A DNA stretch of 25,676 nt from positions 1 through 25,676 of the IMG/VR virus record IMGVR_UViG_3300029953_000143. One strand, 5' to 3'. The first letter of the stretch is position 1. Each line of letters starts with the position of its first letter. The position numbers were made by a program, and so were the translations under genes. Below are positions 15,072-21,946 of this stretch, one piece after another. Under the pieces are notes generated by a model. The model saw only the letters and a program-made list of their open reading frames with translations. It did not search any database and was not told the origin of the DNA. This DNA comes from a virus.

Positions 15072-15497
15072 TCAAGCTTCGTCAGCTTCCGTGGGGGCAT
15101 CGTCAAAGGACAAACCCACAGCACGCTGCCGCCCCGCCCGGTGGCGTTCGGCGCTGCGCTGGGCTTCCACAGTACACCTGGCGAAAGGCAGCGCCTCTAA
15201 TCGGGCGACAGGAATTAGCTCACCTGTCATTTCGCAGATTCCGTAGGTTCCTCTAGTGAGCCTGCCAAGGGCTTCGTCAATGTCCTTAAGCGTGTCGTAC
15301 GTCATCTCGTTGACGTTCATGTCCAAGTTGCTTTGCTCATCCGCTAGAGCTATGTCTCCGAAGTCCTGTCCTGATGATTTGTCGAAGGGAGTAATGATGC
15401 GCAACTGCTCATACACTTGTCGCTTCAGGGCAAGCAACGCCTGCCTCTGGCTCGCAAGAAACTTAAGTGTATGACTCGGATTCGATGGGCGGGGCAT
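15072..15497 (-). CDS. DksA/TraR-like protein with degenerate zinc finger, 141 aa
   Basis: The order fits DksA: an N-terminal helical region (LKFLASQRQALLALKRQVYE), a central NVNEMTYDTLKDIDEALGRL coiled-coil tip region, then GTYGICEMTGELIPVARLEA and LPFARCTVEAQ. DksA-type proteins reach into the RNA polymerase secondary channel and change promoter choice. Two of the four zinc cysteines are missing: C88 and C108 remain, but the second and fourth positions are T91 and E111. Similar cysteine-poor forms (CE-T-G, RYTVEAQ type) occur among cellular DksA homologues. It is the last gene of a three-gene minus-strand set, and its start at 15497 lies within the end of the previous gene. AGGT upstream is a weak ribosome binding site. 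The C-terminus is acidic. Confidence 0.8.
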   Translation of the reverse strand: MPRPSNPSHTLKFLASQRQALLALKRQVYEQLRIITPFDKSSGQDFGDIALADEQSNLDMNVNEMTYDTLKDIDEALGRLTRGTYGICEMTGELIPVARLEALPFARCTVEAQRSAERHRAGRQRAVGLSFDDAPTEADEA

Positions 15498-15726
15498 GGA
15501 ATGTAACCTGAGAAGAACCGATAGCTATCTTCGCACTTCCTACTTCAAATGAGATGTAGGTAAGACCAAACTCTCCTAGGTCGTCTGCTATTGCCTGAAC
15601 GTCAGGCCTGATGCTATCTAGGCGGGCTGCTATCCGCGATCTGACGTTTGAGGGCAGTTCAGTTTGAGGAGTCACTTGGTAGATACTGGTCTCGGGTTCG
15701 TGTTGAAGAACACCGAAGAAGTACAC
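15463..15726 (-). CDS. Hypothetical protein, 87 aa
   Basis: Not recognised. It has an N-terminal stretch MYFFGVLQHEPETSIYQVTP, a helix (RSRIAARLDSIRPDVQAIAD), and a beta-like second half (LTYISFEVGSAKIAIG). It begins 5 bases after the stop of the holin-like gene (15732) and overlaps the DksA-like start by 35 bases. The tight spacing on both sides supports that it is expressed, even though nothing matches a known family. Confidence 0.55.
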   Translation of the reverse strand: MYFFGVLQHEPETSIYQVTPQTELPSNVRSRIAARLDSIRPDVQAIADDLGEFGLTYISFEVGSAKIAIGSSQVTFHAPPIESESYT

Positions 15727-15731
15727 CAGGA

Positions 15732-15899
15732 CTACTTTATCTTTTTAATCTGGTGCCACAGAGCCAGCACACCCGTCACGATACCCAGAAGTGTAAGAAT
15801 GATTCGAAGAGTCCACTCAATTTGATCCTGCCACGCGAGAATGGCAAAAACATTTGTAAAAATAGCCGCTACTGAAGTGGCGGGAAATTGGCCGTTCAT
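15732..15899 (-). CDS. Small membrane protein, holin-like, 55 aa
   Basis: An ATG on the minus strand at 15897-15899 opens a 55-residue frame ending in TAG at 15732. The sequence has a possible first hydrophobic segment (SVAAIFTNVFAILAW, residues about 9-23), a polar turn WQDQIEW, and a second (TLRIILTLLGIVTGVLALWH), then a basic tail QIKKIK. Such a hairpin with a Lys-rich C-terminus is common in class II holins and small phage membrane peptides. No ribosome binding site is visible. It is first in the minus-strand trio. Another small membrane protein lies at 5696. A holin role is a guess from topology. Confidence 0.65.
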   Translation of the reverse strand: MNGQFPATSVAAIFTNVFAILAWQDQIEWTLRIILTLLGIVTGVLALWHQIKKIK

Positions 15900-15931
15900 G
15901 AAATTGAGTGTGTTCTTAGTTAACTACACGT
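15900..15931. promoter_or_regulatory. Divergent gap between the minus-strand trio and the plus-strand 213-aa gene
   Basis: Only 32 bases separate two diverging genes. The sequence contains TGTTCTTAG followed by GTTAAC, words that also occur directly before the portal gene (2759-2775). No classical promoter pair is seen on either strand, so expression may start from inside the flanking genes or from a non-classical phage promoter. Confidence 0.3.
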
Positions 15932-16573
15932 ATGAGCACATCCACTCCCTTCTCTGACACCAAGACCACGAACGCCGTAGCCAAGCTACTGGCGTTAATC
16001 CTTAACCAGGAAGGATGGGTTAAAGGTGTTGACGAACTTATTGTTACGGGCGATTTGCTCCAAAATTTGCCCGAGTCCACAGATAGCACAGGGGGGGATG
16101 CCGAGGAGTTTAACTTGGTGATGACAGAAAAGCAGTTTAAGGCTGCCAAACACTGCCTCACCCATCTCACCGAAAAGGGCAACATGCTCCCTGGTCAGGA
16201 AGTCCTGGTATTGGCAGGAATACTAGGCTTTACGGCACCCACCACCACGCCTACCGTGGAAATCAAACTGCCCCAGATTGCTGCCAAATACCTATCGGAT
16301 GTCTTCGCGATGCCCGGAAAGATAAAGAAGGTAGAGGACCTCATCTCTCTGTGTCAGGTGAAGGTTCTCCTGCCCAAGTTGGGCTCGGAACTCACCAAGA
16401 AGGAGAATGACGCAGACCTCCGCTCTTGGATGGTGCAGCCCTGCCTGTTGCTCCTCACGGAGCGCCAGAGGGATGTGTGCCGTCAACTCCTGAAGGCTGC
16501 GGCCGACGATGGCGATGTCAGGAGCAACAAGTACATCCCGATTCTGTATACGGAATTTGGTCTTCGCGAGTAG
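15932..16573 (+). CDS. Hypothetical protein, diverged paralogue of the Pro/Ala-rich protein, 213 aa
   Basis: Mostly helical. The N-terminal half has AVAKLLALILNQEGWVKGVD, then FKAAKHCLTHLTEKGNMLPG and QEVLVLAGILGF. The C-terminal half has PCLLLLTERQRDVCRQLLKA and ends IPILYTEFGLRE. The LTHLTEKG and LYTEFG segments match LTHMGEKG and LYTEYG in the protein at 10560, in the same order, but here the Pro/Ala linker is replaced by a folded-looking region (IKLPQIAAKYLSDVFAMPGK). Both have a short start MST. Function unknown; the paralogue sits in the recombination operon, whereas this copy precedes fibre genes. Confidence 0.72.
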   Translation: MSTSTPFSDTKTTNAVAKLLALILNQEGWVKGVDELIVTGDLLQNLPESTDSTGGDAEEFNLVMTEKQFKAAKHCLTHLTEKGNMLPGQEVLVLAGILGFTAPTTTPTVEIKLPQIAAKYLSDVFAMPGKIKKVEDLISLCQVKVLLPKLGSELTKKENDADLRSWMVQPCLLLLTERQRDVCRQLLKAAADDGDVRSNKYIPILYTEFGLRE

Positions 16574-16585
16574 CCTAGTTAGGGT
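16574..16585 (+). promoter_or_regulatory. CCTAGTTAGGG leader, first copy
   Basis: CCTAGTTAGGG directly precedes the GTG start of the PKD gene and recurs directly before the ATG at 16897, followed in both by a start codon and GGCC. TTAGGG may be a ribosome binding site placed very close to the start; the CCTA/TAGG arms may also form a tiny hairpin. See the second copy at 16884-16894. Confidence 0.45.
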
Positions 16586-16870
16586 GTGGCCAGCGTTGTC
16601 TTTAACAATAGTTCTGCGGGAAGCCCCGACTCCTACTACTGGGACTTCGGGGATGGGGGAACCTCCACCCTAGCAAACCCCACGTACAACTACAACTTTA
16701 GCGGAGTGTACGTGGTGAGGCTCACGGCTACTAAGGCCGGTGTGGGGTCCACGATTTCCAAGGCGGTGCCCATACAGGCGGGTCCCATTGCATTCACCCT
16801 GATGGCGAACAACGAGGGCGCTACGCTCGCTACGAACTCAGGTACCCTTATTGCAGCCGTGGTGGGTTAG
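16586..16870 (+). CDS. PKD-domain protein, 94 aa
   Basis: A GTG start is used because an in-frame TAG lies just upstream. Residues about 3-70 form one PKD-type immunoglobulin fold: VVFNNSSAGSPDSYYWDFGDG, then ANPTYNYNFSGVYVVRLTAT, with the W-D-F-G-D-G core and the typical Y-x-Y/F-x-x-x-G-x-Y strand. The rest (about 71-94) is a hydrophobic, low-charge tail. PKD folds on phage particles commonly act as surface decorations or adhesion modules. A second PKD fold occurs in the gp25 fusion at 4678. It lies just before the large repeat fibre, and the two share the same leader, so they are probably partner fibre or decoration proteins. Confidence 0.72.
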   Translation: MASVVFNNSSAGSPDSYYWDFGDGGTSTLANPTYNYNFSGVYVVRLTATKAGVGSTISKAVPIQAGPIAFTLMANNEGATLATNSGTLIAAVVG

Positions 16871-16883
16871 CTGTTTTGGAGTG

Positions 16884-16894
16884 CCCTAGTTAGG
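16884..16894 (+). promoter_or_regulatory. CCTAGTTAGGG leader, second copy
   Basis: Same 11-base word as at 16574-16584, extended here to CCCTAGTTAGGG, two bases before ATG 16897. A related palindrome GCACTAGTTAGTGC occurs at the end of the gene finishing at 14981. The shared leader suggests duplication of a translation start region or a common regulatory signal. Confidence 0.45.
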
Positions 16895-16896
16895 GC

Positions 16897-19140
16897 ATGG
16901 CCACTATTCTGTGTGAAAACCTCCCCACTGTGTCGCTGCTGGTGTCAGTGGACGGTGTCGTTTGTCAGCCGAAGACGGGAGATACTTCGGTCATCACCCT
17001 AAGTTCTCTGGCCAGCTCTCTTCTCACGGTCATAAACGCAGGAGGTAGCAGTGGGTTAAATCTAGGGACTGGCACGGTAGGGAGCATCACTGCGGCTCAG
17101 ATTGGAAGTGTAAACGCCGGGGTTATCGTTGGAAGTGTAAACGCTAATCAGATCGGTTCCGTCAATGCCACCACGATCGTTGGCTCCATTACGGCAACCC
17201 AGATTGGAAGTGTAAACGTAGGCTCCCTTGTGGGGAGCATCACTTCTTCCCAAATCGGCTCTGTGTCGGCAGGCACCATCACAGGATACATCCAGGCGGC
17301 ACAGATTCAGAGCGTCAACGCGACCCAGATAAATGGCAGCATCACGGCGGCACAGATAGGCTCGATCAATGCCTCAGTGATCAATGGCAGCATCACGGCG
17401 GCACAGATAGGCTCGATCAATGCCTCAGTGATCAATGGCAACATCAATGCCTCTAACATCACGAGTGTCAACCCGGGTGCCATCAACGGCGTAATTTCTG
17501 CCAATCTTATTGGAGGCGTGGCTGCGGCAAACATCAGTGGCAACATAACGGCTTCTCAGATTGGAAGTGTAAACGTGGGTGTCCTGAACGGTGTCATCAT
17601 AAGCAGCCAGCTACAGACAGGCATCATCAATTCTCTTAACCTGCTCAGTAACCAGCTGAACATAACGCAGAGTGTCACATCTCTGCCAACGTTGCCCAGT
17701 GCCAGTTACCCGGTTAGTGCCCTGGTATTGAGGACCACGGATAAGACGCTGTGGCAGGTGAATGGCGCGGGCACAGGCTGGGTGCTGACCACAGCCTCAA
17801 GTACCATCACGGGCTCCATCACATCCTCGGACATCACCGGTGTGAATGTGGGCGTGCTTAACGGGCTCATCCTAGCCGCTCAGATTGGAAGTGTAAACGC
17901 TTCTGCAATCTCGGGCAATCTCACCGTAGGTGGTAACATAGGCTCGATTGCCGCAGGACTCCTCACGGGCTCTATCTCTGCCAATCAAATCTCGATCGAC
18001 GGTTCCAACATTACGGGTACTATCACCGCAGGTACCATCACGACCATTGATGCCTCGCAGATCACGGGGCTCCTACAGGCTAACCATATTGGTGGAGTGA
18101 ACGCAAACATCATCACGGGCTCCATCTCGTCAGGTCAGGGTCTCACTATCAATGCAGGTGTAATCAATGGGGGCACCGTAGCCTCCAATGTAACGATTAA
18201 CGCATCAAGTCTCACCGGCACAGTGGGGTCGGGCTCGTGCTCGATATCCTCTGCCTACCTGAGCGGAACCATTTCGGCAGGCCTCATCACCAGCATCAAT
18301 ATCAGCGCCCTGGGGAATGGAACGATTCCTGCCGGGGTGGCTGTACCCGCAGGTCAGATTTCAACGGGCACTCTGCCCGCTAGTGTCACCATCCAAGCTG
18401 GAAGCGTCGGAAGCGTCAGCATCAGTGCTCTTGCTGCGGGCACAGTGGCATCCGGAGTTGTGGTTCCTGCCGGACAGATTGGCACGGGCTCTCTCCCCAC
18501 CACGGTGTCAGTGAGCGCTACAAGCATCGCAAATGTCAATGCGAGTGCCATCAGCACGGTGAATATCGGAGCCATCGGGGGAGGCACATTCAATTCCAAC
18601 ATCACGCTGCCTGCGGGTCAGGTCGGAGCGGGCACACTGCCCTCCAACGTTACAATCCAAGCCGCTAGCATCGGCACTATTAACGCAGGTTCCATCAGCG
18701 GCTACATCAATTCGGGCAACATCAACAGCGTAAACGTTTCAGCCCTGTACGGAACCATCAGTGCGGCTAGCGTAGCAGGCACCTTCAACAACTGTAACTT
18801 CTACGTCGGAAATTACAGCGGTGCAGGAGGTTCTGGAGTAGGGATTAACAGTTCTGGATTTCAGGTAGGTTACGTGTCAATCACTGGAAACGGCACCAAC
18901 CAGAATACCATCAGCATTGGTGGTCCATACAGTTGTTCCATGACGGGTGGCGTGGCAAATTCAGGGTTCTACGTTAGCACAGGAGGCAGCTATAGTGGCT
19001 CGGGTGGCTCTATCAATATGCTAAACGGAGCTCTTAGCTTCCTAGTGAGCCGCGGGACAGGGGTGGGGGGCTTTGTAGGCTATCTCTACTTCTACTGTTC
19101 GGACGGTACACACGCAGCGGTGCCCTTCTACAACTTCTGA
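16897..19140 (+). CDS. Large repeat-rich tail fibre-like protein, 747 aa
   Basis: Residues about 55-620 are built from short repeats of the form GSI-T-A-A-Q-I-GSVNA, alternating G-x-I/V, x-A-x-Q-I and S-V/I-N-A/V. This periodic Ile/Val/Gly/Asn pattern is typical of beta-helical or triple-stranded fibre shafts. The repeats are interrupted near residues 250-300 by a non-repeat domain (LPTLPSASYPVSALVLRTTD, then LWQVNGAGTGWVLT) of a kind found in many phage fibres. A later region repeats IPAGVAVPAGQISTGTLPAS-like units. The last 120 residues, rich in Gly, Ser and aromatic residues (NYSGAGGSGVGINSSGFQVG; VGGFVGYLYFYCSDGTHAAV), look like a distal head domain. At DNA level it contains a perfect 51-bp tandem duplication and four copies of a 19-mer. 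Confidence 0.8.
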   Translation: MATILCENLPTVSLLVSVDGVVCQPKTGDTSVITLSSLASSLLTVINAGGSSGLNLGTGTVGSITAAQIGSVNAGVIVGSVNANQIGSVNATTIVGSITATQIGSVNVGSLVGSITSSQIGSVSAGTITGYIQAAQIQSVNATQINGSITAAQIGSINASVINGSITAAQIGSINASVINGNINASNITSVNPGAINGVISANLIGGVAAANISGNITASQIGSVNVGVLNGVIISSQLQTGIINSLNLLSNQLNITQSVTSLPTLPSASYPVSALVLRTTDKTLWQVNGAGTGWVLTTASSTITGSITSSDITGVNVGVLNGLILAAQIGSVNASAISGNLTVGGNIGSIAAGLLTGSISANQISIDGSNITGTITAGTITTIDASQITGLLQANHIGGVNANIITGSISSGQGLTINAGVINGGTVASNVTINASSLTGTVGSGSCSISSAYLSGTISAGLITSINISALGNGTIPAGVAVPAGQISTGTLPASVTIQAGSVGSVSISALAAGTVASGVVVPAGQIGTGSLPTTVSVSATSIANVNASAISTVNIGAIGGGTFNSNITLPAGQVGAGTLPSNVTIQAASIGTINAGSISGYINSGNINSVNVSALYGTISAASVAGTFNNCNFYVGNYSGAGGSGVGINSSGFQVGYVSITGNGTNQNTISIGGPYSCSMTGGVANSGFYVSTGGSYSGSGGSINMLNGALSFLVSRGTGVGGFVGYLYFYCSDGTHAAVPFYNF
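17098..17899 (+). repeat. Dispersed 19-bp repeat inside the fibre gene, four exact copies
   Basis: CAGATTGGAAGTGTAAACG occurs at 17098-17116, 17200-17218, 17557-17575 and 17881-17899, with a shorter form at about 17129-17143. All are in the same frame (Q-I-G-S-V-N). Codon choice elsewhere in the same protein motif differs (CAGATAGGCTCGATCAAT), so these copies look like recent duplication or recombination rather than protein-level constraint. Confidence 0.85.
17332..17433 (+). repeat. Perfect 51-bp tandem duplication inside the fibre gene
   Basis: Two identical 51-base units (17332-17382 and 17383-17433) encode NGSITAAQIGSINASVI twice. Lack of any mismatch implies a recent duplication or gene conversion. 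The unit is 17 codons, so gain or loss keeps the frame and changes shaft length. Confidence 0.92.
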
Positions 19141-19185
19141 TAAGGACCTCCAAATTCTTAGCAAATAATTGCGTTCTATGGAGGG

Positions 19186-20490
19186 ATGCCAGAACGTAAT
19201 CCTCCTCTTGTTACCAGTTGGGTAGTCGTCACCTTTAAGAAACCGCTCCAGTGGAGCCGTGCCGATGATGAGGTGTGGATGTTTAACCCACATGTCCGGT
19301 ATGTGTTGAACCACCATCAACTAGAGGGCTTGAAGCCCTTCATCGCCACTATCAGTGAACTGAAGACTGGAGGCAACTACAGGCAACTCAACTCCAGCAC
19401 CCCGCTCCAGGGAGCTCGCATCCTCATTGAGCGGTACCGTGATCGAGGCATCGGGGACCTTCTCTTTCTCTCGGGCGTGCTCCAATACATCTATGATATG
19501 TCAGGGAGTACCTCCATCATTGATCTATACGCTCTGACGGACCGGGCGGGTGTACTCAGGTTTCATCCGGCACTGGGCAACTCTGCGGCAGGTGACCCCT
19601 ACGGTCCTCTTGCAGGTCCTATCTTGTACGACAGCCTTCCCCACTACACTGCCCATTGGTTTATCGAGCAGGTGACGGAGTACGTGGAGGAGCCTGATCA
19701 ACTCAACGTCTACGACCAACTTTACCGTCAACTGGGCATCGACCCCAAGAACGTAGCCCCGAAGTACAAGCGACCCTACGTCTACTACTCCCAGTCGGAT
19801 TGGCGGGACTTGGATAGCATCTATGCCACCGCCTACGGCACTCAACAGGTGGACCTGCGGGTGACTCCCTACATCGTACTCTGTCCGGCAGCGTATGGTA
19901 GTCTTCGCAGTGCGCCCTATAGGATGTGGCTTGCGCTCGCACAGGCACTTTCTGACAAGTTCGTGGTGTGCTTCGTGGGTCGCACCTCGGATCAGGGACA
20001 ACTTCCCGCTCCTGATATCACCTTTGGTGAGTTTTACCAAGAGGTGGACGCACTCACCAAGAAGAACCCAAAGCGTATCTTCAATCTCATTGGACCCACG
20101 CCCCTGCGACCCATGATGGCTTTCGTGGCCCGCTCCACAGCCTTGGTATCCTTGGACTCTGGTATGCTCTATGTGGCGCAGGCTGCTCGGGTGCCTGCCG
20201 TGTCGCTTTGGGGTACTCATGCCCCCCACGCACGTCTTCTCTATGACGGTCCCTACATGCGGGGTGCGGTGTGGAAGAGGGAGAGTTGCCCTGCATCACC
20301 CTGTTGGGCGTATGCAGGTTTTCCCACAGACCGATGCCCCCAAGGTGATAACCAGAGAGTGTGCCACCCTCTGGCCACCATCACGGTGAACGACATCCTT
20401 CAGAGTCTTGACACCGTACTCACTGATGTGAATGGTGCGCGGCCTCCTCAGCCCCTCATTGCGTCAGATGCAGTAAAGACTTTGACTTAA
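19186..20490 (+). CDS. GT9-type (heptosyltransferase-like) glycosyltransferase, 434 aa
   Basis: The C-terminal half carries the family 9 glycosyltransferase signature: ARSTALVSLDSGMLYVAQAA, then RVPAVSLWGTHAPHARLLYD, equivalent to the D-S/T-G-x-x-H-x-A and x-x-x-G-x-T/P loops that bind the ADP-sugar in LPS heptosyltransferases; the usual His is Tyr here. An N-terminal Rossmann-like part includes ILIERYRDRGIGDLLFLSGV, matching the R-x-x-x-x-G-D-x-L/v motif. A Cys-rich patch (ESCPASPCWAYAGFPTDRCP, then C) is unusual. It follows the large fibre gene, so it may glycosylate a fibre or virion protein, or alter host surface sugar to block superinfection. GGAGGG abuts the ATG, an atypical spacing. 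Confidence 0.78.
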   Translation: MPERNPPLVTSWVVVTFKKPLQWSRADDEVWMFNPHVRYVLNHHQLEGLKPFIATISELKTGGNYRQLNSSTPLQGARILIERYRDRGIGDLLFLSGVLQYIYDMSGSTSIIDLYALTDRAGVLRFHPALGNSAAGDPYGPLAGPILYDSLPHYTAHWFIEQVTEYVEEPDQLNVYDQLYRQLGIDPKNVAPKYKRPYVYYSQSDWRDLDSIYATAYGTQQVDLRVTPYIVLCPAAYGSLRSAPYRMWLALAQALSDKFVVCFVGRTSDQGQLPAPDITFGEFYQEVDALTKKNPKRIFNLIGPTPLRPMMAFVARSTALVSLDSGMLYVAQAARVPAVSLWGTHAPHARLLYDGPYMRGAVWKRESCPASPCWAYAGFPTDRCPQGDNQRVCHPLATITVNDILQSLDTVLTDVNGARPPQPLIASDAVKTLT

Positions 20491-20533
20491 ATTGCTAGGA
20501 GATACAGGTTAAAGATAGGTTGGTGGAATTTTG

Positions 20534-20561
20534 TTTACAAAATTATCACAGCACTCATAAT
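20534..20561 (+). promoter_or_regulatory. Promoter candidate before the 67-aa gene
   Basis: TTTACA at 20534-20539, a 16-base spacer, and CATAAT at 20556-20561. The -35 lies in TTTTGTTTACA, the same 11-mer as at 13735-13745. The GTG at 20568 is only 6 bases after the -10, so transcription would begin at or next to the start codon. Confidence 0.55.
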
Positions 20562-20567
20562 GGTGCT

Positions 20568-20774
20568 GTGAACCACAAATATCAAGTGATTGTAGGGAAC
20601 ATCGGCACCGTATATTCGGGCGATAGTAAGGAAGCCGCCTACACCCACTACACCGAGTACGTCGATCAGTCCAAGAGCGACTACGGGCGTGCGGCTGGTG
20701 AGGATGTCACCATCATGTGCAAGGACGAGCCCCTTGAGGAGTTCGTCGGCAGCCTAGCCACACTCGCTGAGTAA
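20568..20774 (+). CDS. Small conserved-looking phage protein, 68 aa
   Basis: The start is taken as GTG 20568 (V-N-H-K-Y-Q-V-I-V-G); upstream in-frame codons at 20520-20567 read through the promoter candidate and look non-coding. The protein reads QVIVGNIGTVYSGDSKEAAY, then a helix (HYTEYVDQSKSDYGRAAGED), then VTIMCKDEPLEEFVG. The small alpha/beta layout, with G-x-x-Y/S-G-D, is one I associate with small uncharacterised phage proteins. No catalytic site. First gene of the accessory cluster. Confidence 0.65.
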   Translation: MNHKYQVIVGNIGTVYSGDSKEAAYTHYTEYVDQSKSDYGRAAGEDVTIMCKDEPLEEFVGSLATLAE

Positions 20775-20778
20775 CCTT

Positions 20779-21078
20779 ATGAAACGCTCCCTTCTCAAGC
20801 AACTCTTTGAACCCGGTTTGAGCGGTGCTTTGCTGCACCTCAAGTGTCACCTCATAATGACTGGCAAGCCGAGCCGCAGATGCGACCGTATCGAAAAACC
20901 GGAAACAGTCGTCGTGGACAGGCTTCTGGACATATGCCCCGCAAAAATACTGGCATACGAGAACAACCCCGACGACCTCCTCTTCACGGTACGCACTTAT
21001 GACTACCACCCCGATACTGATACGGTGACCCATCGGGTGATCAAATTTCTGGCATGTGACGCCACCGTCAAGAAATGA
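20779..21078 (+). CDS. Hypothetical protein, 99 aa
   Basis: Not recognised. The first half is basic and helical (KRSLLKQLFEPGLSGALLHL), the second beta-like (KILAYENNPDDLLFTVRTYD, then TVTHRVIKFLACD). It lies 4 bases after the previous stop and overlaps the next start as ATGA at 21075, so it is part of one translated run. No ribosome binding site of its own is clear. Confidence 0.65.
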   Translation: MKRSLLKQLFEPGLSGALLHLKCHLIMTGKPSRRCDRIEKPETVVVDRLLDICPAKILAYENNPDDLLFTVRTYDYHPDTDTVTHRVIKFLACDATVKK

Positions 21079-21368
21079 GCGCCTTCTATGAGATTCCTCG
21101 TCAGGTGCTCTTCGGCAGGCTTAGTCATTTGAAGGCTGAGAACAAGTGTCTCACGGAAGCCATGGCTGAGTACTTGGCTGCCACGGATGCCCGTATGAGG
21201 CTGGGGAGCAGTGACGACAGGCGCGAGGCTAACCTGAGGGTAAGGCGAGCCTACGATGCCTGTTGCGTGCTCGTCCATGGCGGTCCCAAGCCCCCGAGAC
21301 AGGTGCGCTCCACTCTGCGCAGGCTGGACCATGTGATGAAAGGAAGCGACCAACTCACGCTGCTGTGA
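21075..21368 (+). CDS. Hypothetical helical protein, 97 aa
   Basis: A mainly helical, Arg-rich protein (VLFGRLSHLKAENKCLTEAM, then REANLRVRRAYDACCVLVHG), possibly coiled-coil, ending RSTLRRLDHVMKGSDQLTLL. The ATG overlaps the previous stop (ATGA) and the stop overlaps the next start as GTGA, so the reading frame is well supported by coupling. Function unknown. Confidence 0.65.
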   Translation: MSAFYEIPRQVLFGRLSHLKAENKCLTEAMAEYLAATDARMRLGSSDDRREANLRVRRAYDACCVLVHGGPKPPRQVRSTLRRLDHVMKGSDQLTLL

Positions 21369-21586
21369 CCGACATCGCAAGAGTCACCCGAGACGTGTGG
21401 GACAAGGCCAACCCCCAGGTCGCCACCGAACTTAAGCCGCTTATGATACCGCTCGTCCACCCTAAGAAGAAGCGGAGGAATTACGTGAAGGTGCATGGCT
21501 TCCACACGCTCATGGCTGAGATGCACGAGTGTCAGGCTCGCCCCCGGCCCCACGTTCCGAAGCGTCGGTTCACCTTTGATATTTAG
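21365..21586 (+). CDS. Hypothetical basic protein, 73 aa
   Basis: The start is set at GTG 21365, which overlaps the previous stop as GTGA, rather than at an ATG 102 bases upstream that would run through the previous gene. The protein is basic with a KKKRRNYVKVHGF core and ends RPRPHVPKRRFTFDI. It may be a nucleic-acid-binding peptide, but there is no family evidence. Confidence 0.6.
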   Translation: MTDIARVTRDVWDKANPQVATELKPLMIPLVHPKKKRRNYVKVHGFHTLMAEMHECQARPRPHVPKRRFTFDI

Positions 21587-21587
21587 C

Positions 21588-21695
21588 TTGCATATCACCT
21601 CAATCGCCAAGATAAAGGCGCAGCATCCCAATTCGAACGTTCTGAACGACCGTCCCGAGTCCGTGGCACGCGCCATCCTTTCCAAACTCATATGA
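21588..21695 (+). CDS. Possible tiny gene, 35 aa, TTG start
   Basis: After the stop at 21586 no other gene fills the 100 bases up to the ATGA at 21692. One frame here reads L-H-I-T-S-I-A-K-I-K-A-Q-H and ends SVARAILSKLI with a TGA that overlaps the next ATG. In this cluster nearly every start overlaps the previous stop, so a translated frame ending at 21695 is expected. The TTG start is a guess; a longer start upstream is possible. Confidence 0.4.
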   Translation: MHITSIAKIKAQHPNSNVLNDRPESVARAILSKLI

Positions 21696-21946
21696 GCCCC
21701 AAATCCGCACTCGCTGGCACGCTGGGGATGGACTATTCGGACCTGTCCGAGTACCGATACAAGTCCACTCGTACGTCGAAGGCTATCTATGCCATTGACG
21801 ACAGGTATCTGTGTGCGTCTTCGACCAAGCCCACCGATGTGGTGGGCACGCCGTGGGAACTGCACGGAGACCAGTTTTGGGCTGAGAGGGCGCACACCAA
21901 GGTTTGGATGAGCCATGTCCTTAGCTCGCTGGAGGACTTGCCATGA
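21692..21946 (+). CDS. Hypothetical protein, 84 aa
   Basis: A soluble, Tyr- and Trp-containing protein (GMDYSDLSEYRYKSTRTSKA, then AERAHTKVWMSHVLSSLEDL). It begins with ATGA overlap at 21692 and ends with ATGA overlap at 21943, so it is translationally coupled on both sides. Not recognised. Confidence 0.65.
   Translation: MSPKSALAGTLGMDYSDLSEYRYKSTRTSKAIYAIDDRYLCASSTKPTDVVGTPWELHGDQFWAERAHTKVWMSHVLSSLEDLP

Noticed and set aside
17098-17899. Regularly repeated short sequences that could suggest a CRISPR array
   Set aside because: The repeats are in frame in a fibre gene, unequally spaced, and the intervals encode the same protein repeat rather than unique spacers.
19525-20229. 234-aa minus-strand frame within the glycosyltransferase gene
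   Set aside because: His/Val-rich shadow sequence antisense to the conserved GT9 motifs.
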